Source: Roseinatronobacter domitianus (GTDB lineage: Bacteria > Pseudomonadota > Alphaproteobacteria > Rhodobacterales > Rhodobacteraceae). From it: a stretch of 64,000 bases of DNA. Positions 9,170 to 17,798 of the stretch are shown here, in pieces. Under the pieces are notes generated by a model. That model was given only the letters and a program-made list of their open reading frames with translations, ran no database searches and was not told where the DNA came from. Numbering within the stretch: position 1 is the stretch's first letter; each line of letters begins with the position of its first letter. The DNA is taken from the NCBI RefSeq assembly GCF_023336755.1, contig NZ_JALZWP010000009.1:62001-126000 (forward strand). Reading direction: 5' to 3'. The position numbers were made by a program, and so were the translations under genes.

Positions 9170-11356
9170 ATGGCCAAGAACATGACAGAGAGCGATGACG
9201 AAGGCTCCGAAATCCAGCTCTCGGATATCTTTGCGCAGCTTATGGCGCGCAAATGGATCATCCTTGCCACGACCTTCGTCGGTTTGCTGATTGGGCTGTT
9301 TCAAGGGCAGTTGCCCCCGGATGAGTATCGCGCAAGTGCGCTTGTAAATATCGAAAAGCGCCAACAAAATATAGAATTACCAGAGATTTTGATCGGTGGT
9401 GGTTTGCGTTCTGATACGACCCGGATTTCGGCAGAGGCACATATCATCAATTCGCGGTTTATTCTGGATCCGGTGGTTCGCGACCTTAATCTGGACTGGC
9501 GGCTCACACCACAACGGTTTCCGGTGATCGGGCATGTCGCCGAACGCCGTGCCGTGCCGAGCATCCCCAATTTCATCGCTCCGAGCTATACCCGTTATGG
9601 CGATGAAATAGAGATGGACTTGCTTGAGGTTGATGAGCCGTTGATCGGCCGGCGCGCGACGCTCGAAGTGACTGGCGCAGAAACCTTCATGGTGCGGTTC
9701 GGACAGCAGGCCCCGATCGAGGGCAAGGTTGGCGAAATCGTTCAAGTGGTTCCCGGATTTCGGTTCCGCATATCAGAGATGGCGCTGCCTGCGGGACGCA
9801 TCTTTACCGTGCAACGCGTGCCGATGCGGGTTGCGGCGGCGCGCCTGCGCGCCGGGCTAAGCGTTCGCGAACGCACACCACCCATCAATTCCGGCATCGT
9901 GGATTTCCGGTTCACCAGCACCGACCGGGACCTGACCCTGCAAGCCGTGAACGCCATCGTCGATTCCTATCGCGCACAGACGCTCGACCGTAGGTCAGCA
10001 GAAATTGACCAAAGCCTGGATTTCATTCAGGATCAGCTTGAGGATGTGCGTTTGCAAAGCGCACAGGCGGCGCAAGAACTGAGCGAATTTCGGTCCCAGC
10101 GCGAAACCACCCAATTAACGACCAATTCACAGGAACTGCTTGACCGCATTGTCGGGATCGAAGCCGAAATCGAGGAACTGCGTTTTCGCGAAGAGCAGCT
10201 TGCCCAGCGCCTGACGGAAAATCACCCCGACTACCGTGCGCTGATCGACCGACGCGTCCGTCTGGAAAGCCGACTGGAGGAAATGCGGACCGCCGCGACA
10301 CAGCTCCCACCGCTGGAACAAGAATTGCTGCGCCTGACGCAGGCGCAGGAACGCGCAATAGAAATTGAGCGCCAATTAAGCGCGCGCTCCGAGCAGTTAG
10401 GCGTGGTGCGCGCCAGCACCGTCAGCAACGTGCATATGCTGGAACCCGCAGAAGCGGCGTCCCATATCGGGCCGAATCGGACGCGTCCATTGCAACTTGG
10501 CGGGATGCTCGGGCTTGTCTTGGGCATTGGCTTTGTGCTGGGCCTGAACTTCATGCGTCGCGGCATTGATGACAGCCGCACAATCGAGGAATTGGGCCTG
10601 TCGCTTTTTGCCACCATCAACCGCGTGACGGGGTTGCGCACAGGCGGGCATTCGGACCCGAACTATGCACTGGCCCGCACCATGCCGAGCGACATCGTGG
10701 TGGAATCACTTCGTGGCCTGCGCACGGGTTTGCAGTTTTCGCTGGCCTCGGCAGAACGCAAGAGCCTGATGATTACCTCCCCCGCGCCATCGCTGGGGAA
10801 ATCCTTTGTATCCTTCAACCTCGCACTCGTCTCGGCGCAAGCGGGCGGGCGTATATTGCTCATCGACGCGGATATGCGCAAAGGCAAGCTGCGCCGCCAG
10901 TTCAATCAATCCCAAAAAAGTAAGGGGCTGTCGGAATTGCTGTCACGCAGCGCCACCATCGAAGACGTGCTGGTGACGGACCCTGACACCGGGCTGGACT
11001 TTATCGGCTCTGGGAAATACCCGCCCAACCCGGCTGATCTGCTGACCTCTGCCGCCTTCGATCAATTGATGCGCGATGCGTCAGATGCCTATGATCTGGT
11101 CATCATCGACACGCCGCCAGTGCTGGCCGTGACCGATCCCGGCATCATAGGACAGAAGGTTGGCATGTCGCTACTGGTGGTCAAGCACCTGGAAACCACC
11201 CGCGCCGAAATCCTCTCGACGGTCAAGATCCTTGATACAAGCGGGGTTAAGCTTTCGGGGGCGATCCTGAACCAGTTCGACGCCTCTGCAAGCCGCTATG
11301 GGCATTATGGCCATAAGTATGGCTATTACGGCGGCTACAAATACGGCTACGATTAA
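9170..11356 (+). CDS. Polysaccharide co-polymerase and BY-type tyrosine kinase (Wzc-like)
   Basis: 728 residues. The Wzz chain-length domain begins near residue 15, with a first membrane segment about 29-46, a long periplasmic coiled-coil region (about 270-420) and a second membrane segment near 440-460. The cytoplasmic kinase domain has Walker A SPAPSLGKSF near 541, Walker A' LLIDADMRKG near 565 and Walker B VIIDTPP near 644. The last 20 residues contain eight tyrosines alternating with Gly, His and Lys, the autophosphorylation cluster. It probably sets capsule or exopolysaccharide chain length together with the upstream phosphatase. Confidence 0.93.
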   Translation: MAKNMTESDDEGSEIQLSDIFAQLMARKWIILATTFVGLLIGLFQGQLPPDEYRASALVNIEKRQQNIELPEILIGGGLRSDTTRISAEAHIINSRFILDPVVRDLNLDWRLTPQRFPVIGHVAERRAVPSIPNFIAPSYTRYGDEIEMDLLEVDEPLIGRRATLEVTGAETFMVRFGQQAPIEGKVGEIVQVVPGFRFRISEMALPAGRIFTVQRVPMRVAAARLRAGLSVRERTPPINSGIVDFRFTSTDRDLTLQAVNAIVDSYRAQTLDRRSAEIDQSLDFIQDQLEDVRLQSAQAAQELSEFRSQRETTQLTTNSQELLDRIVGIEAEIEELRFREEQLAQRLTENHPDYRALIDRRVRLESRLEEMRTAATQLPPLEQELLRLTQAQERAIEIERQLSARSEQLGVVRASTVSNVHMLEPAEAASHIGPNRTRPLQLGGMLGLVLGIGFVLGLNFMRRGIDDSRTIEELGLSLFATINRVTGLRTGGHSDPNYALARTMPSDIVVESLRGLRTGLQFSLASAERKSLMITSPAPSLGKSFVSFNLALVSAQAGGRILLIDADMRKGKLRRQFNQSQKSKGLSELLSRSATIEDVLVTDPDTGLDFIGSGKYPPNPADLLTSAAFDQLMRDASDAYDLVIIDTPPVLAVTDPGIIGQKVGMSLLVVKHLETTRAEILSTVKILDTSGVKLSGAILNQFDASASRYGHYGHKYGYYGGYKYGYD

Positions 11357-11375
11357 GCCACGTTTACGCGCTGCG

Positions 11376-11894
11376 TCAGTTTTCCGACAAGGCGCGCAAA
11401 CGGTCCAGACCATTGGTGAAGCCCAACATCGACAGCGGCACGCTTACCTGTTCGTTGTTGCGCGACACCATCACGACGGCGCCGTTGGTGCCCCGCTGCA
11501 TGGCCGTGATGATATCCTCACTCAGCGGGATCAGGGACAGGCAGCCTTCAGAAAGGCAAGTCTCGTATTCCCCACGGACCACAATTGTATCTTCAACGGC
11601 AATGCCCAGCCCTTCGGACAGTTTCAGGCCGAACGGTGTGATAAGCACGGCCACAGGTTGCCCGCCATCGCTAAGCCGAACCGAAAATGCCAGAACACGT
11701 TGCCCGCTTTCCTGCTGATTGACTTGCTGCACCATTTCGCAAAGCCGCGGCCCCTCTGGCAGCGTTTCGCAATTCACCGACCAGTCGCGGAAGACCTCGC
11801 GCAGACTGTCCGGGCCAGTTTGCTGTGCCAAGGCCGCGCTACCCGTCAAGCCCAGTCCCATAGCAAGCAGGCTCGGCAGCAAATTATGTCGCAT
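11376..11894 (-). CDS. IalB-family periplasmic protein
   Basis: 172 residues with a clear signal peptide (cleavage probably after ALA, residue 23). The mature part fits the invasion-associated locus B family: FRDWSVNCE (about 35-43), a pair of conserved cysteines near the start and a second pair in YETCLSEGCLSL (about 112-123). IalB-like proteins are widespread in alphaproteobacteria; their molecular role is not settled. It converges with the Wzc-like gene (19-base gap) and follows the methyltransferase on the same strand by 40 bases. Confidence 0.8.
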   Translation of the reverse strand: MRHNLLPSLLAMGLGLTGSAALAQQTGPDSLREVFRDWSVNCETLPEGPRLCEMVQQVNQQESGQRVLAFSVRLSDGGQPVAVLITPFGLKLSEGLGIAVEDTIVVRGEYETCLSEGCLSLIPLSEDIITAMQRGTNGAVVMVSRNNEQVSVPLSMLGFTNGLDRLRALSEN

Positions 11895-11934
11895 CTGTTA
11901 TCCTTTCATCTTCGCCTAGCAGGGAATGACCCTG

Positions 11935-12678
11935 TCACATCCCCAGCCGCTTGCCAAAACGAATAAGTGCTGCGCCCAGACCGATTCGCTTTTCCTGAAT
12001 GACGATCTCTTTTTGAATAACCGGCGCTGCCGCATCGGACCCATCAGAGATTTTCTGCGCATAGGCCCAGTTGTCCTCGGTGCGGAAATTGCCGTAACCC
12101 GGCTGACGCTTGATGAGCAGTTCGTATACCTTGCGCATTTGCGGCAGGTTCCGTTCTTCATCCGGCATCGCCAGAACTCGCTCGGAATTACGCATCGACT
12201 CGCTGGTCCCATAGGTCCAGTCCAGATCGTCGAGGATTATCCAGCCGCCCGGTTTAAGCAGCCGGTCCACGAGAAAAAAAGCAAAACCATCCACATCCCA
12301 ATTATGCGCCCCGTCAAGGTAGCAAAGGTCGAAACGCGGGGTGGGATCTTCTTCGAGCATTTTCATCAGCCGCCAGAGGTAGCTGCTGTGCTCGTAGTTA
12401 AGGCTAACCTTGTCACGCAAACCAATTTTCGCCAGCAGATCGCCAGCCGACGGCTGCATATCGCGTATTTTCTCACGGTCAATGGCAGTAACATGCCCGT
12501 TCGGAAAATCACTGACGGCGTTGGCCATGTAGCAAGTCGAAATGCCGTGGTAAAATCCCAGCTCCAGTACAGAAGACAGCTTGTGTTCAGCGATTAACGC
12601 AGTGATGCGATCCGCCTGCTCAATCGTCATGTAGGGCACATGTCCCAGCCTAGAGTGAATCTCGGAATTGGTCAGCAT
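11935..12678 (-). CDS. Class I SAM-dependent methyltransferase
   Basis: 247 residues from ATG at 12678, chosen because GGGAG precedes it by about 9 bases and the Rossmann domain begins just after; the open frame extends further upstream but without family signal. Motif I is VLELGFYHGIST (about 37-48), the acidic loop after beta2 is VTAIDR, and motif IV-like FDLCYLDGAH (about 115-125) is followed by LKPGGWIILDD. This resembles the cephalosporin-hydroxylase/Methyltransf_24 group found in surface-sugar loci. The substrate is unknown; the neighbours (deacetylase, formyltransferase) suggest a carbohydrate. Confidence 0.78.
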   Translation of the reverse strand: MLTNSEIHSRLGHVPYMTIEQADRITALIAEHKLSSVLELGFYHGISTCYMANAVSDFPNGHVTAIDREKIRDMQPSAGDLLAKIGLRDKVSLNYEHSSYLWRLMKMLEEDPTPRFDLCYLDGAHNWDVDGFAFFLVDRLLKPGGWIILDDLDWTYGTSESMRNSERVLAMPDEERNLPQMRKVYELLIKRQPGYGNFRTEDNWAYAQKISDGSDAAAPVIQKEIVIQEKRIGLGAALIRFGKRLGM

Positions 12679-12763
12679 AGATAATATCTCCCGTCTGATT
12701 ATATGGGCATAGGTCAAAATGGTTCTGGCTTGTTGATGATGAAGTGTAAACCGCTGTCGCAAC

Positions 12764-13693
12764 CTAGTCGGCCTGTCCATGCGCAAAGAGATTGCAATCA
12801 TGCCGCGGCAGCGCATGCGGCTGGCGTGCAATGTCCTTGGCATCAATATCACGCGGTTCGACATTGAAGGAAAAATCCACGCTGTTTTCGCGCAAAAGCA
12901 TGACCGTGTGCGCATCGAACGAGTGAAACCCGCCATAGGGATGGCAATAGCTGCGCATATCCTGCGATCCGACTGTCTGCTCGATCCAGCCAAGCGACCC
13001 AGCGATCTCCTTGGCCTGCTCTGCAACAGAAAGCTTGCTCATGACCGGGTGCGATACAGTATGCGCGCCGATCATCATACCCGCATTGCCCATCTCTGCC
13101 AGCGCGGCGGGCGGAACATAAAAGCTGTCGGGCGCAAAGACTGTCCCAAAATCGCGGGCGACTTGGTCGATCACATCCCGTCTGTAGCGCTCATCGATGA
13201 AATAATTCAGCAGGCGTTTGAATTCGGACACACCGGGACGGTTGATCTGCGCGGCATAGGTGGCGTCGCGAAACTCGGACCGCTTGGCATGCGGGATCAT
13301 GTCCTCCGTCACCAATGCTTGCGCATGGGCCCAAAGGTCTTCGCCGTCATGCGCGCCGCAAAGCAGATGGATACGGTGCACATTCAGCAACCCGGCGCCG
13401 GTGTAAGGCCCGGTCGGAACGTAGAAAATCCCCCATAGCCCCCGCGCCATCAATTCAGGGAACACATGCGTATAATGGCAAGACATTGCGTCATCAAACG
13501 TCAGAATCACCTTGCCAGTGTCGGCGGGCATTTGCCCCAAACGCACATACGCTGCCCATTCGGCACGGGTGACAAACCCAAATTCGCGCGCGAATATATC
13601 CAGTTGCTTTCGAAAATTGGTAATGTTCAGAAACCGGAAATTCGGCATTGCCGGGTCAAAATCGCGCACATAATGATACATTATGGCCTTCAT
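12764..13693 (-). CDS. Polysaccharide deacetylase (NodB-like)
   Basis: 309 residues. The NodB motif 1 TFDDA is at 65-69 (metal-binding second Asp), and the metal-binding His pair appears as HTVSHP near 210; YCHPYGG near 250 is the later active-site motif. Such enzymes remove N-acetyl or formyl groups from sugars. No signal peptide is visible, so it may act on a lipid-linked or nucleotide-linked precursor in the cytoplasm. It overlaps the formyltransferase gene by 4 bases, suggesting consecutive steps. Confidence 0.87.
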   Translation of the reverse strand: MKAIMYHYVRDFDPAMPNFRFLNITNFRKQLDIFAREFGFVTRAEWAAYVRLGQMPADTGKVILTFDDAMSCHYTHVFPELMARGLWGIFYVPTGPYTGAGLLNVHRIHLLCGAHDGEDLWAHAQALVTEDMIPHAKRSEFRDATYAAQINRPGVSEFKRLLNYFIDERYRRDVIDQVARDFGTVFAPDSFYVPPAALAEMGNAGMMIGAHTVSHPVMSKLSVAEQAKEIAGSLGWIEQTVGSQDMRSYCHPYGGFHSFDAHTVMLLRENSVDFSFNVEPRDIDAKDIARQPHALPRHDCNLFAHGQAD

Positions 13694-14517
13694 GCGCCCT
13701 GCCCTTTCCCAAGAGCCGGGTTCTTGACAAGCTGCGGCCAGTCGGTGCCGGGATCGTCCAGCGCGCGCTCGACCAGGCCAGATCCGAATTGATCATAGAG
13801 CGCCCGACACGCGCGCGCATCGAAATCTGCGTTCCGAAAGAGCCGCCCTTCAGCCTGCACCGGATCGGGTATCGTGACCCGGTCGAACGCCGCGATCAGA
13901 TCGGCATAGACCTGCGTCATCTGCCGGATCAGTCGATTGCCAATGCTGTGCGGGCTGTCACCCAGCGCCAGCACGGCGCGAATCTGGTGCAGCACCGGCC
14001 CGGTGTCGATGCCCGCATCAATTTGCATGAAAGTCGCGCCGACCATATGCGGACGTCCTTCGATCAGCGGCCAGATATTCGTGCCGCTTCCGCGATACCA
14101 GGGCGACAGCCCAAGATGCACGTTCAGGAAGCGGCCGGCAAATCGATCAAGCAACACACCCCGGACCAAAGAGGCACCATAGCACACCAGAAGATCGGGT
14201 TGCGCGTCGAGAACACGGGCCACAACCGTTTCGGTGTTCACATCGCCTTTTGGCACGCGCAGCACATTGGGGGCATCTGGCAGATAGTGCACGGTCTCTG
14301 CGAAGAAATCCTCCTCTGCCCTCTGCCGGGCGGCGGCATGGCGCTGTTGCAACTCTGACGCGTCAGGGTCGCGCGCAAGCCGCGCCGACAGCCCCTTTTC
14401 GGCCCCTTCGCAGACCGCCAACACAACCGTGAAGCGCGGGTCTTGGGCAAGCCTGCGGGTGAAATACCGATGGCGCAATTCATCCCCGGTCAGGATGACA
14501 ATTCGGCGACCTGTCAT
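13690..14517 (-). CDS. Formyltransferase-family protein
   Basis: 275 residues from ATG at 14517 (MTGRRIVILTGDELRH); the frame extends to 14604, but the conserved domain starts here and AGAGGA lies upstream. The formyltransferase active site is seen as FLNVHLGLSPWYRGSG (Asn and His) and IDAGIDTGPVL (catalytic Asp). It probably formylates an amino sugar using 10-formyl-tetrahydrofolate, as in ArnA-N or Qui3N/Qui4N formyltransferases. Coupled to the deacetylase by an ATGA overlap. Divergent from tssK over a 178-base region. Confidence 0.8.
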   Translation of the reverse strand: MTGRRIVILTGDELRHRYFTRRLAQDPRFTVVLAVCEGAEKGLSARLARDPDASELQQRHAAARQRAEEDFFAETVHYLPDAPNVLRVPKGDVNTETVVARVLDAQPDLLVCYGASLVRGVLLDRFAGRFLNVHLGLSPWYRGSGTNIWPLIEGRPHMVGATFMQIDAGIDTGPVLHQIRAVLALGDSPHSIGNRLIRQMTQVYADLIAAFDRVTIPDPVQAEGRLFRNADFDARACRALYDQFGSGLVERALDDPGTDWPQLVKNPALGKGQGA

Positions 14518-14695
14518 GAAATCCGATGTCCTCTTGTTGCCGAACAGATGCCCGAGGCGATTTACCGTGGAAAATGCAGAATGGGTATGCCATTGATATG
14601 ACATATGTGGCTCGTGGTGAACAGGTGCCGTCGCCCTGTTTCAGATTGAAGAACAATGATTTTATGCCGTGTTTTATGGCGAGAGGTAGTCCTGC

Positions 14696-16027
14696 ATGTC
14701 ATGGTATAGCAAGCTGGCCTGGAAAGAGGGGTTGCTGCTGCAACCGCACCACCTGCAACAGCAGGACCGCTATCTTGAAAAACTGATAGAGACACGCAGC
14801 CGCCACATAACCCCTTACCCGTGGGGGTTTTCGACGCTCGAAATTGACAGCGACCTGTCAGAGCGCAACCTGTTCGGCTTGCGCCGTGCTGCGGGGATCA
14901 TGCCCGACGGGCTGCCCTTTGATTGCGCCTTGTCAGAATTGCCGACCCCGGTCATCGTGCCCGAGAATGCCGAAGGCAAACTGGTCTGGCTGACGCTGCC
15001 AAATGCAGAGGCCAATAAGCGCGAAATTGGTCTGGATGACGAGGACAGCCGCGCCACGCGCTACCGGCTGGACAAGGAAAGCGTTGCCGATAGCGCCGCC
15101 AGCATGCGGCTGGAGCAAGACGTGGAAATTGCGCATCCCCGGCTTGGGCTGGATGTGCGCGCCACCCCGAAACCCGGATTCGCCTGCATGGCGATTGCCC
15201 GGATTGTAGAGGTGCGCGACAAGACCATCCTGCTGGACCCCGGCTTTGCCCCGCCCGTGCTGGTCTGCGGCGCGCATCCGGTTGTGGCCGGGTGGCTGGA
15301 CCGCGTGATCGGTTGGGTCGAAACCCGCCTTGCGACGCTGGCGCGCTATGCCGCCGACCCCGGTTCGGGGGGCGGCCTGCAGGCGCAAGACTATTCCATG
15401 CTGCTTTTGTTGAACCGCGAAATCGGGCATTTGCGGCATTTGCGCGGGTCGCGCTATGTTCACCCGGAACGGCTGTATCTGGCGCTGCTCCAACTGTCGG
15501 GCGAGTTATGGACATTCGACCCCTCGCGCCTGTGCCCGGAATATCCGGCTTATGACCATGATGCGCTGGAGCCCAGCTTCTCGCCAGTGTTGCGTGACAT
15601 TCAACGGCTGCTCAGCCGCGATATCAGCCGCGCCGTGCGTCTGGACCTGCAACAGCCGGTGATGAATTCCTACATCGCCACGGTGCCCGACCGCGCCTTG
15701 TTCCGCGATGCGGCCTTCGTGATAGAGGTGTCCGCCGACCGCCCATTGGGGCAAATTCAAAGCCAGTTCCCAAGCCTGTGCAAGGTTGGCCCAAACACCC
15801 GCATGAAGCAGATCGTCGAAAGCAACCTGCCCGGTCTGGAACTGGTGCATATGCCGACACCGCCCAGCCAGATCAGGGCCGTCACCAGCCATGTTTATTT
15901 CAAGATCGACAAACGGTCCGAGCTATGGCGCGAGTTTTCGACCGCAGCGGCGATCGGGCTGCATTTCGCCGGTGACTGGCCGGAACTGGAGCTTGAAATC
16001 TGGGCCATCATGGAGACCGCGGCATGA
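14696..16027 (+). CDS. tssK: T6SS baseplate-membrane connector TssK
   Basis: 443 residues, the standard TssK length. It starts MSWYSKLAWKEGLLLQPHHL, the diagnostic N-terminus (W-x-EG-x-x-LxPxHLQ). Trimers link the TssEFG wedge to TssL and TssM. AGAGGT is placed 8 bases before the ATG. First gene of the plus-strand T6SS operon tssK-tssL-tssM-tagF-pppA-ppkA; it overlaps tssL by 4 bases. Confidence 0.96.
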   Translation: MSWYSKLAWKEGLLLQPHHLQQQDRYLEKLIETRSRHITPYPWGFSTLEIDSDLSERNLFGLRRAAGIMPDGLPFDCALSELPTPVIVPENAEGKLVWLTLPNAEANKREIGLDDEDSRATRYRLDKESVADSAASMRLEQDVEIAHPRLGLDVRATPKPGFACMAIARIVEVRDKTILLDPGFAPPVLVCGAHPVVAGWLDRVIGWVETRLATLARYAADPGSGGGLQAQDYSMLLLLNREIGHLRHLRGSRYVHPERLYLALLQLSGELWTFDPSRLCPEYPAYDHDALEPSFSPVLRDIQRLLSRDISRAVRLDLQQPVMNSYIATVPDRALFRDAAFVIEVSADRPLGQIQSQFPSLCKVGPNTRMKQIVESNLPGLELVHMPTPPSQIRAVTSHVYFKIDKRSELWREFSTAAAIGLHFAGDWPELELEIWAIMETAA

Positions 16028-17784
16028 GTGACGACACGCCGGGCAACCCACCGGGCGGCAAGCGCCCCGGACCGCAGCGCACCATGATCGCGCCTTTGCC
16101 GGGACGTGGCAAAGCGCCTCCACAAGCCAGCCCGCCACCGCAGCGCAACGCATGGGACTCGGGTGCAGAGCCGCGCAACGCATGGGATAACTCCACAAAT
16201 GCGGGCGGGTCGGCGTTTGGGGCGGCAGCCCCTCCGCCCGCATCGGGCGCGCGGCCCTTGCCCGGCGCAGGATCACAGCCCCACTCGCCACCCGGCCCAC
16301 AAGCCGCACCTTGGACGGGGGGCGGCGCGGGGGGCAACGCAGGGGGCTGGCCGGGCACACCCGGCGGGCAGCCTCCCGCCGCTGACCCCTGGAACGCTGG
16401 GGGTGCCCCATCCCCCACGCCGCAAGCAGATCAAGGGCAGCACGCCTGGATCGGCAGCAGCCGGGATGCGCAGTTCTTCCCCGGCCTGGGCCGCCCCGAG
16501 CAGCAGGCACCGACCCCACAAACGGCGCGGATCTCACTCGACAAGGCTTTGACGGGCGACAGCACCGGCTACAGTGCGGGTAGCAACCCGCTGACCTCTG
16601 CCGCCGCTGGCCTGCTGATCCTGCTGGGTCGGTTGCGTAGCCAGGTGGTCGAAATGAACGCCGTCCCGCTCATGACGCATGTCGCGCAGGTGCTGGAAGG
16701 GTTTGATCGCCGCGCCGTAGAGGCCGGCGCCGACCCGCAAGACGCGCTCGTGGCGAAATATGTGCTAAGCGGCACAGCAGATGACATCGTTCAAAACCTG
16801 CCCGGCACGGATCGCGACATCTGGATTCAATACTCGATGGAAGCGCGGTTCTTCAACCGGCGCACCTCTGGCGTCGGGATTTTCGAGGAAATCGACAAGG
16901 CGCTGATGGATGCCCATCGCAAGTATCACCTGTTGGAGTTGATGCTGACGGCGCTTTATCAGGGCTTTGAAGGCAAGTTTCGTGGCGCGCCCGGCGGCGA
17001 TGTCGACCTGCAACAAAAACGCCGCCAGATATACGAGACGTTGCGCCATGTCCGGGCTCGGCCTGATGATGACATCTCGCCACAATGGCAAGGCGTGCAA
17101 GCGCGCCCGCTTTACCAACGGCGTCAGGTGCCGCTTTGGGTGGTCGCAAGCCTTGTGCTGGCGCTGCTGAGCGGCGGCTATATCGGGATGAGAATGTATC
17201 TGGCCGATGTGTCGGGCAGTCTCAGCACTGATATGCGCGGCCTGCACCCGCGCGAAAAACTGGCGCTGCTGCATGTCAGCATCTTGCCCGACCTGCCGCC
17301 AGAACCCGAACCCTATGTGCCGCCTGTGTTTGACACACCCGGACAGCTTGACCGCATCCGCACGGCATTATCCTCCGAGATCGGCGCAGGCAGCCTCAGC
17401 GCCGAAACCCGTGGCAACTTCATTGCCGTGACCGCCAATAATCTTGTGCTGTTCGATTCTGGCAGCGCAGACGCACGGGCTGAATTCCAGCCTATAGCGC
17501 AGCGCATCGCCGCCATGCTGGAAGTCGAGCCGGGTGCGGTGCAGGTGGTAGGGCACACAGATTCGGTGCCGCTTTCGGGGCGTGGACGGTTCAAGAACAA
17601 TCAGGAACTGTCTGTCGCCCGCGCGCAATCTGTGGCCAACATGATCCTGCCCGCCTTGTCCAGCCCAGAGCGTTTGACGGTGGTCGGACGCGGCGAGGAC
17701 GACCCCATTGCGGATAACGCAAGCGCCGACGGGCGCGCGGAAAACCGGCGGGTCGAGATCCTGATCCAGCGCGAAGACACCTGA
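16024..17784 (+). CDS. tssL: T6SS inner-membrane protein TssL with C-terminal OmpA domain
   Basis: 586 residues. Residues 1-165 are a very Pro/Gly/Ala-rich, probably disordered cytoplasmic region; the DotU/IcmH domain spans about 175-370; one membrane helix is at about 369-389; and an OmpA-like peptidoglycan-binding domain covers about 460-586 (VVGHTDSVPL near 507 and the later NRRVEI block). TssL links the baseplate to TssM; in this extended form it also anchors the complex to the cell wall. The low-complexity N-terminus is unusually long. Confidence 0.95.
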   Translation: MSDDTPGNPPGGKRPGPQRTMIAPLPGRGKAPPQASPPPQRNAWDSGAEPRNAWDNSTNAGGSAFGAAAPPPASGARPLPGAGSQPHSPPGPQAAPWTGGGAGGNAGGWPGTPGGQPPAADPWNAGGAPSPTPQADQGQHAWIGSSRDAQFFPGLGRPEQQAPTPQTARISLDKALTGDSTGYSAGSNPLTSAAAGLLILLGRLRSQVVEMNAVPLMTHVAQVLEGFDRRAVEAGADPQDALVAKYVLSGTADDIVQNLPGTDRDIWIQYSMEARFFNRRTSGVGIFEEIDKALMDAHRKYHLLELMLTALYQGFEGKFRGAPGGDVDLQQKRRQIYETLRHVRARPDDDISPQWQGVQARPLYQRRQVPLWVVASLVLALLSGGYIGMRMYLADVSGSLSTDMRGLHPREKLALLHVSILPDLPPEPEPYVPPVFDTPGQLDRIRTALSSEIGAGSLSAETRGNFIAVTANNLVLFDSGSADARAEFQPIAQRIAAMLEVEPGAVQVVGHTDSVPLSGRGRFKNNQELSVARAQSVANMILPALSSPERLTVVGRGEDDPIADNASADGRAENRRVEILIQREDT

Positions 17785-17798
17785 CGGGAAGCCATGTC

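Noticed and set aside
11935-13026. Extended start of the methyltransferase upstream of 12678
   Set aside because: The first 116 residues in this frame overlap the polysaccharide deacetylase gene and have no conserved motif; GGGAG before 12678 supports the shorter protein.
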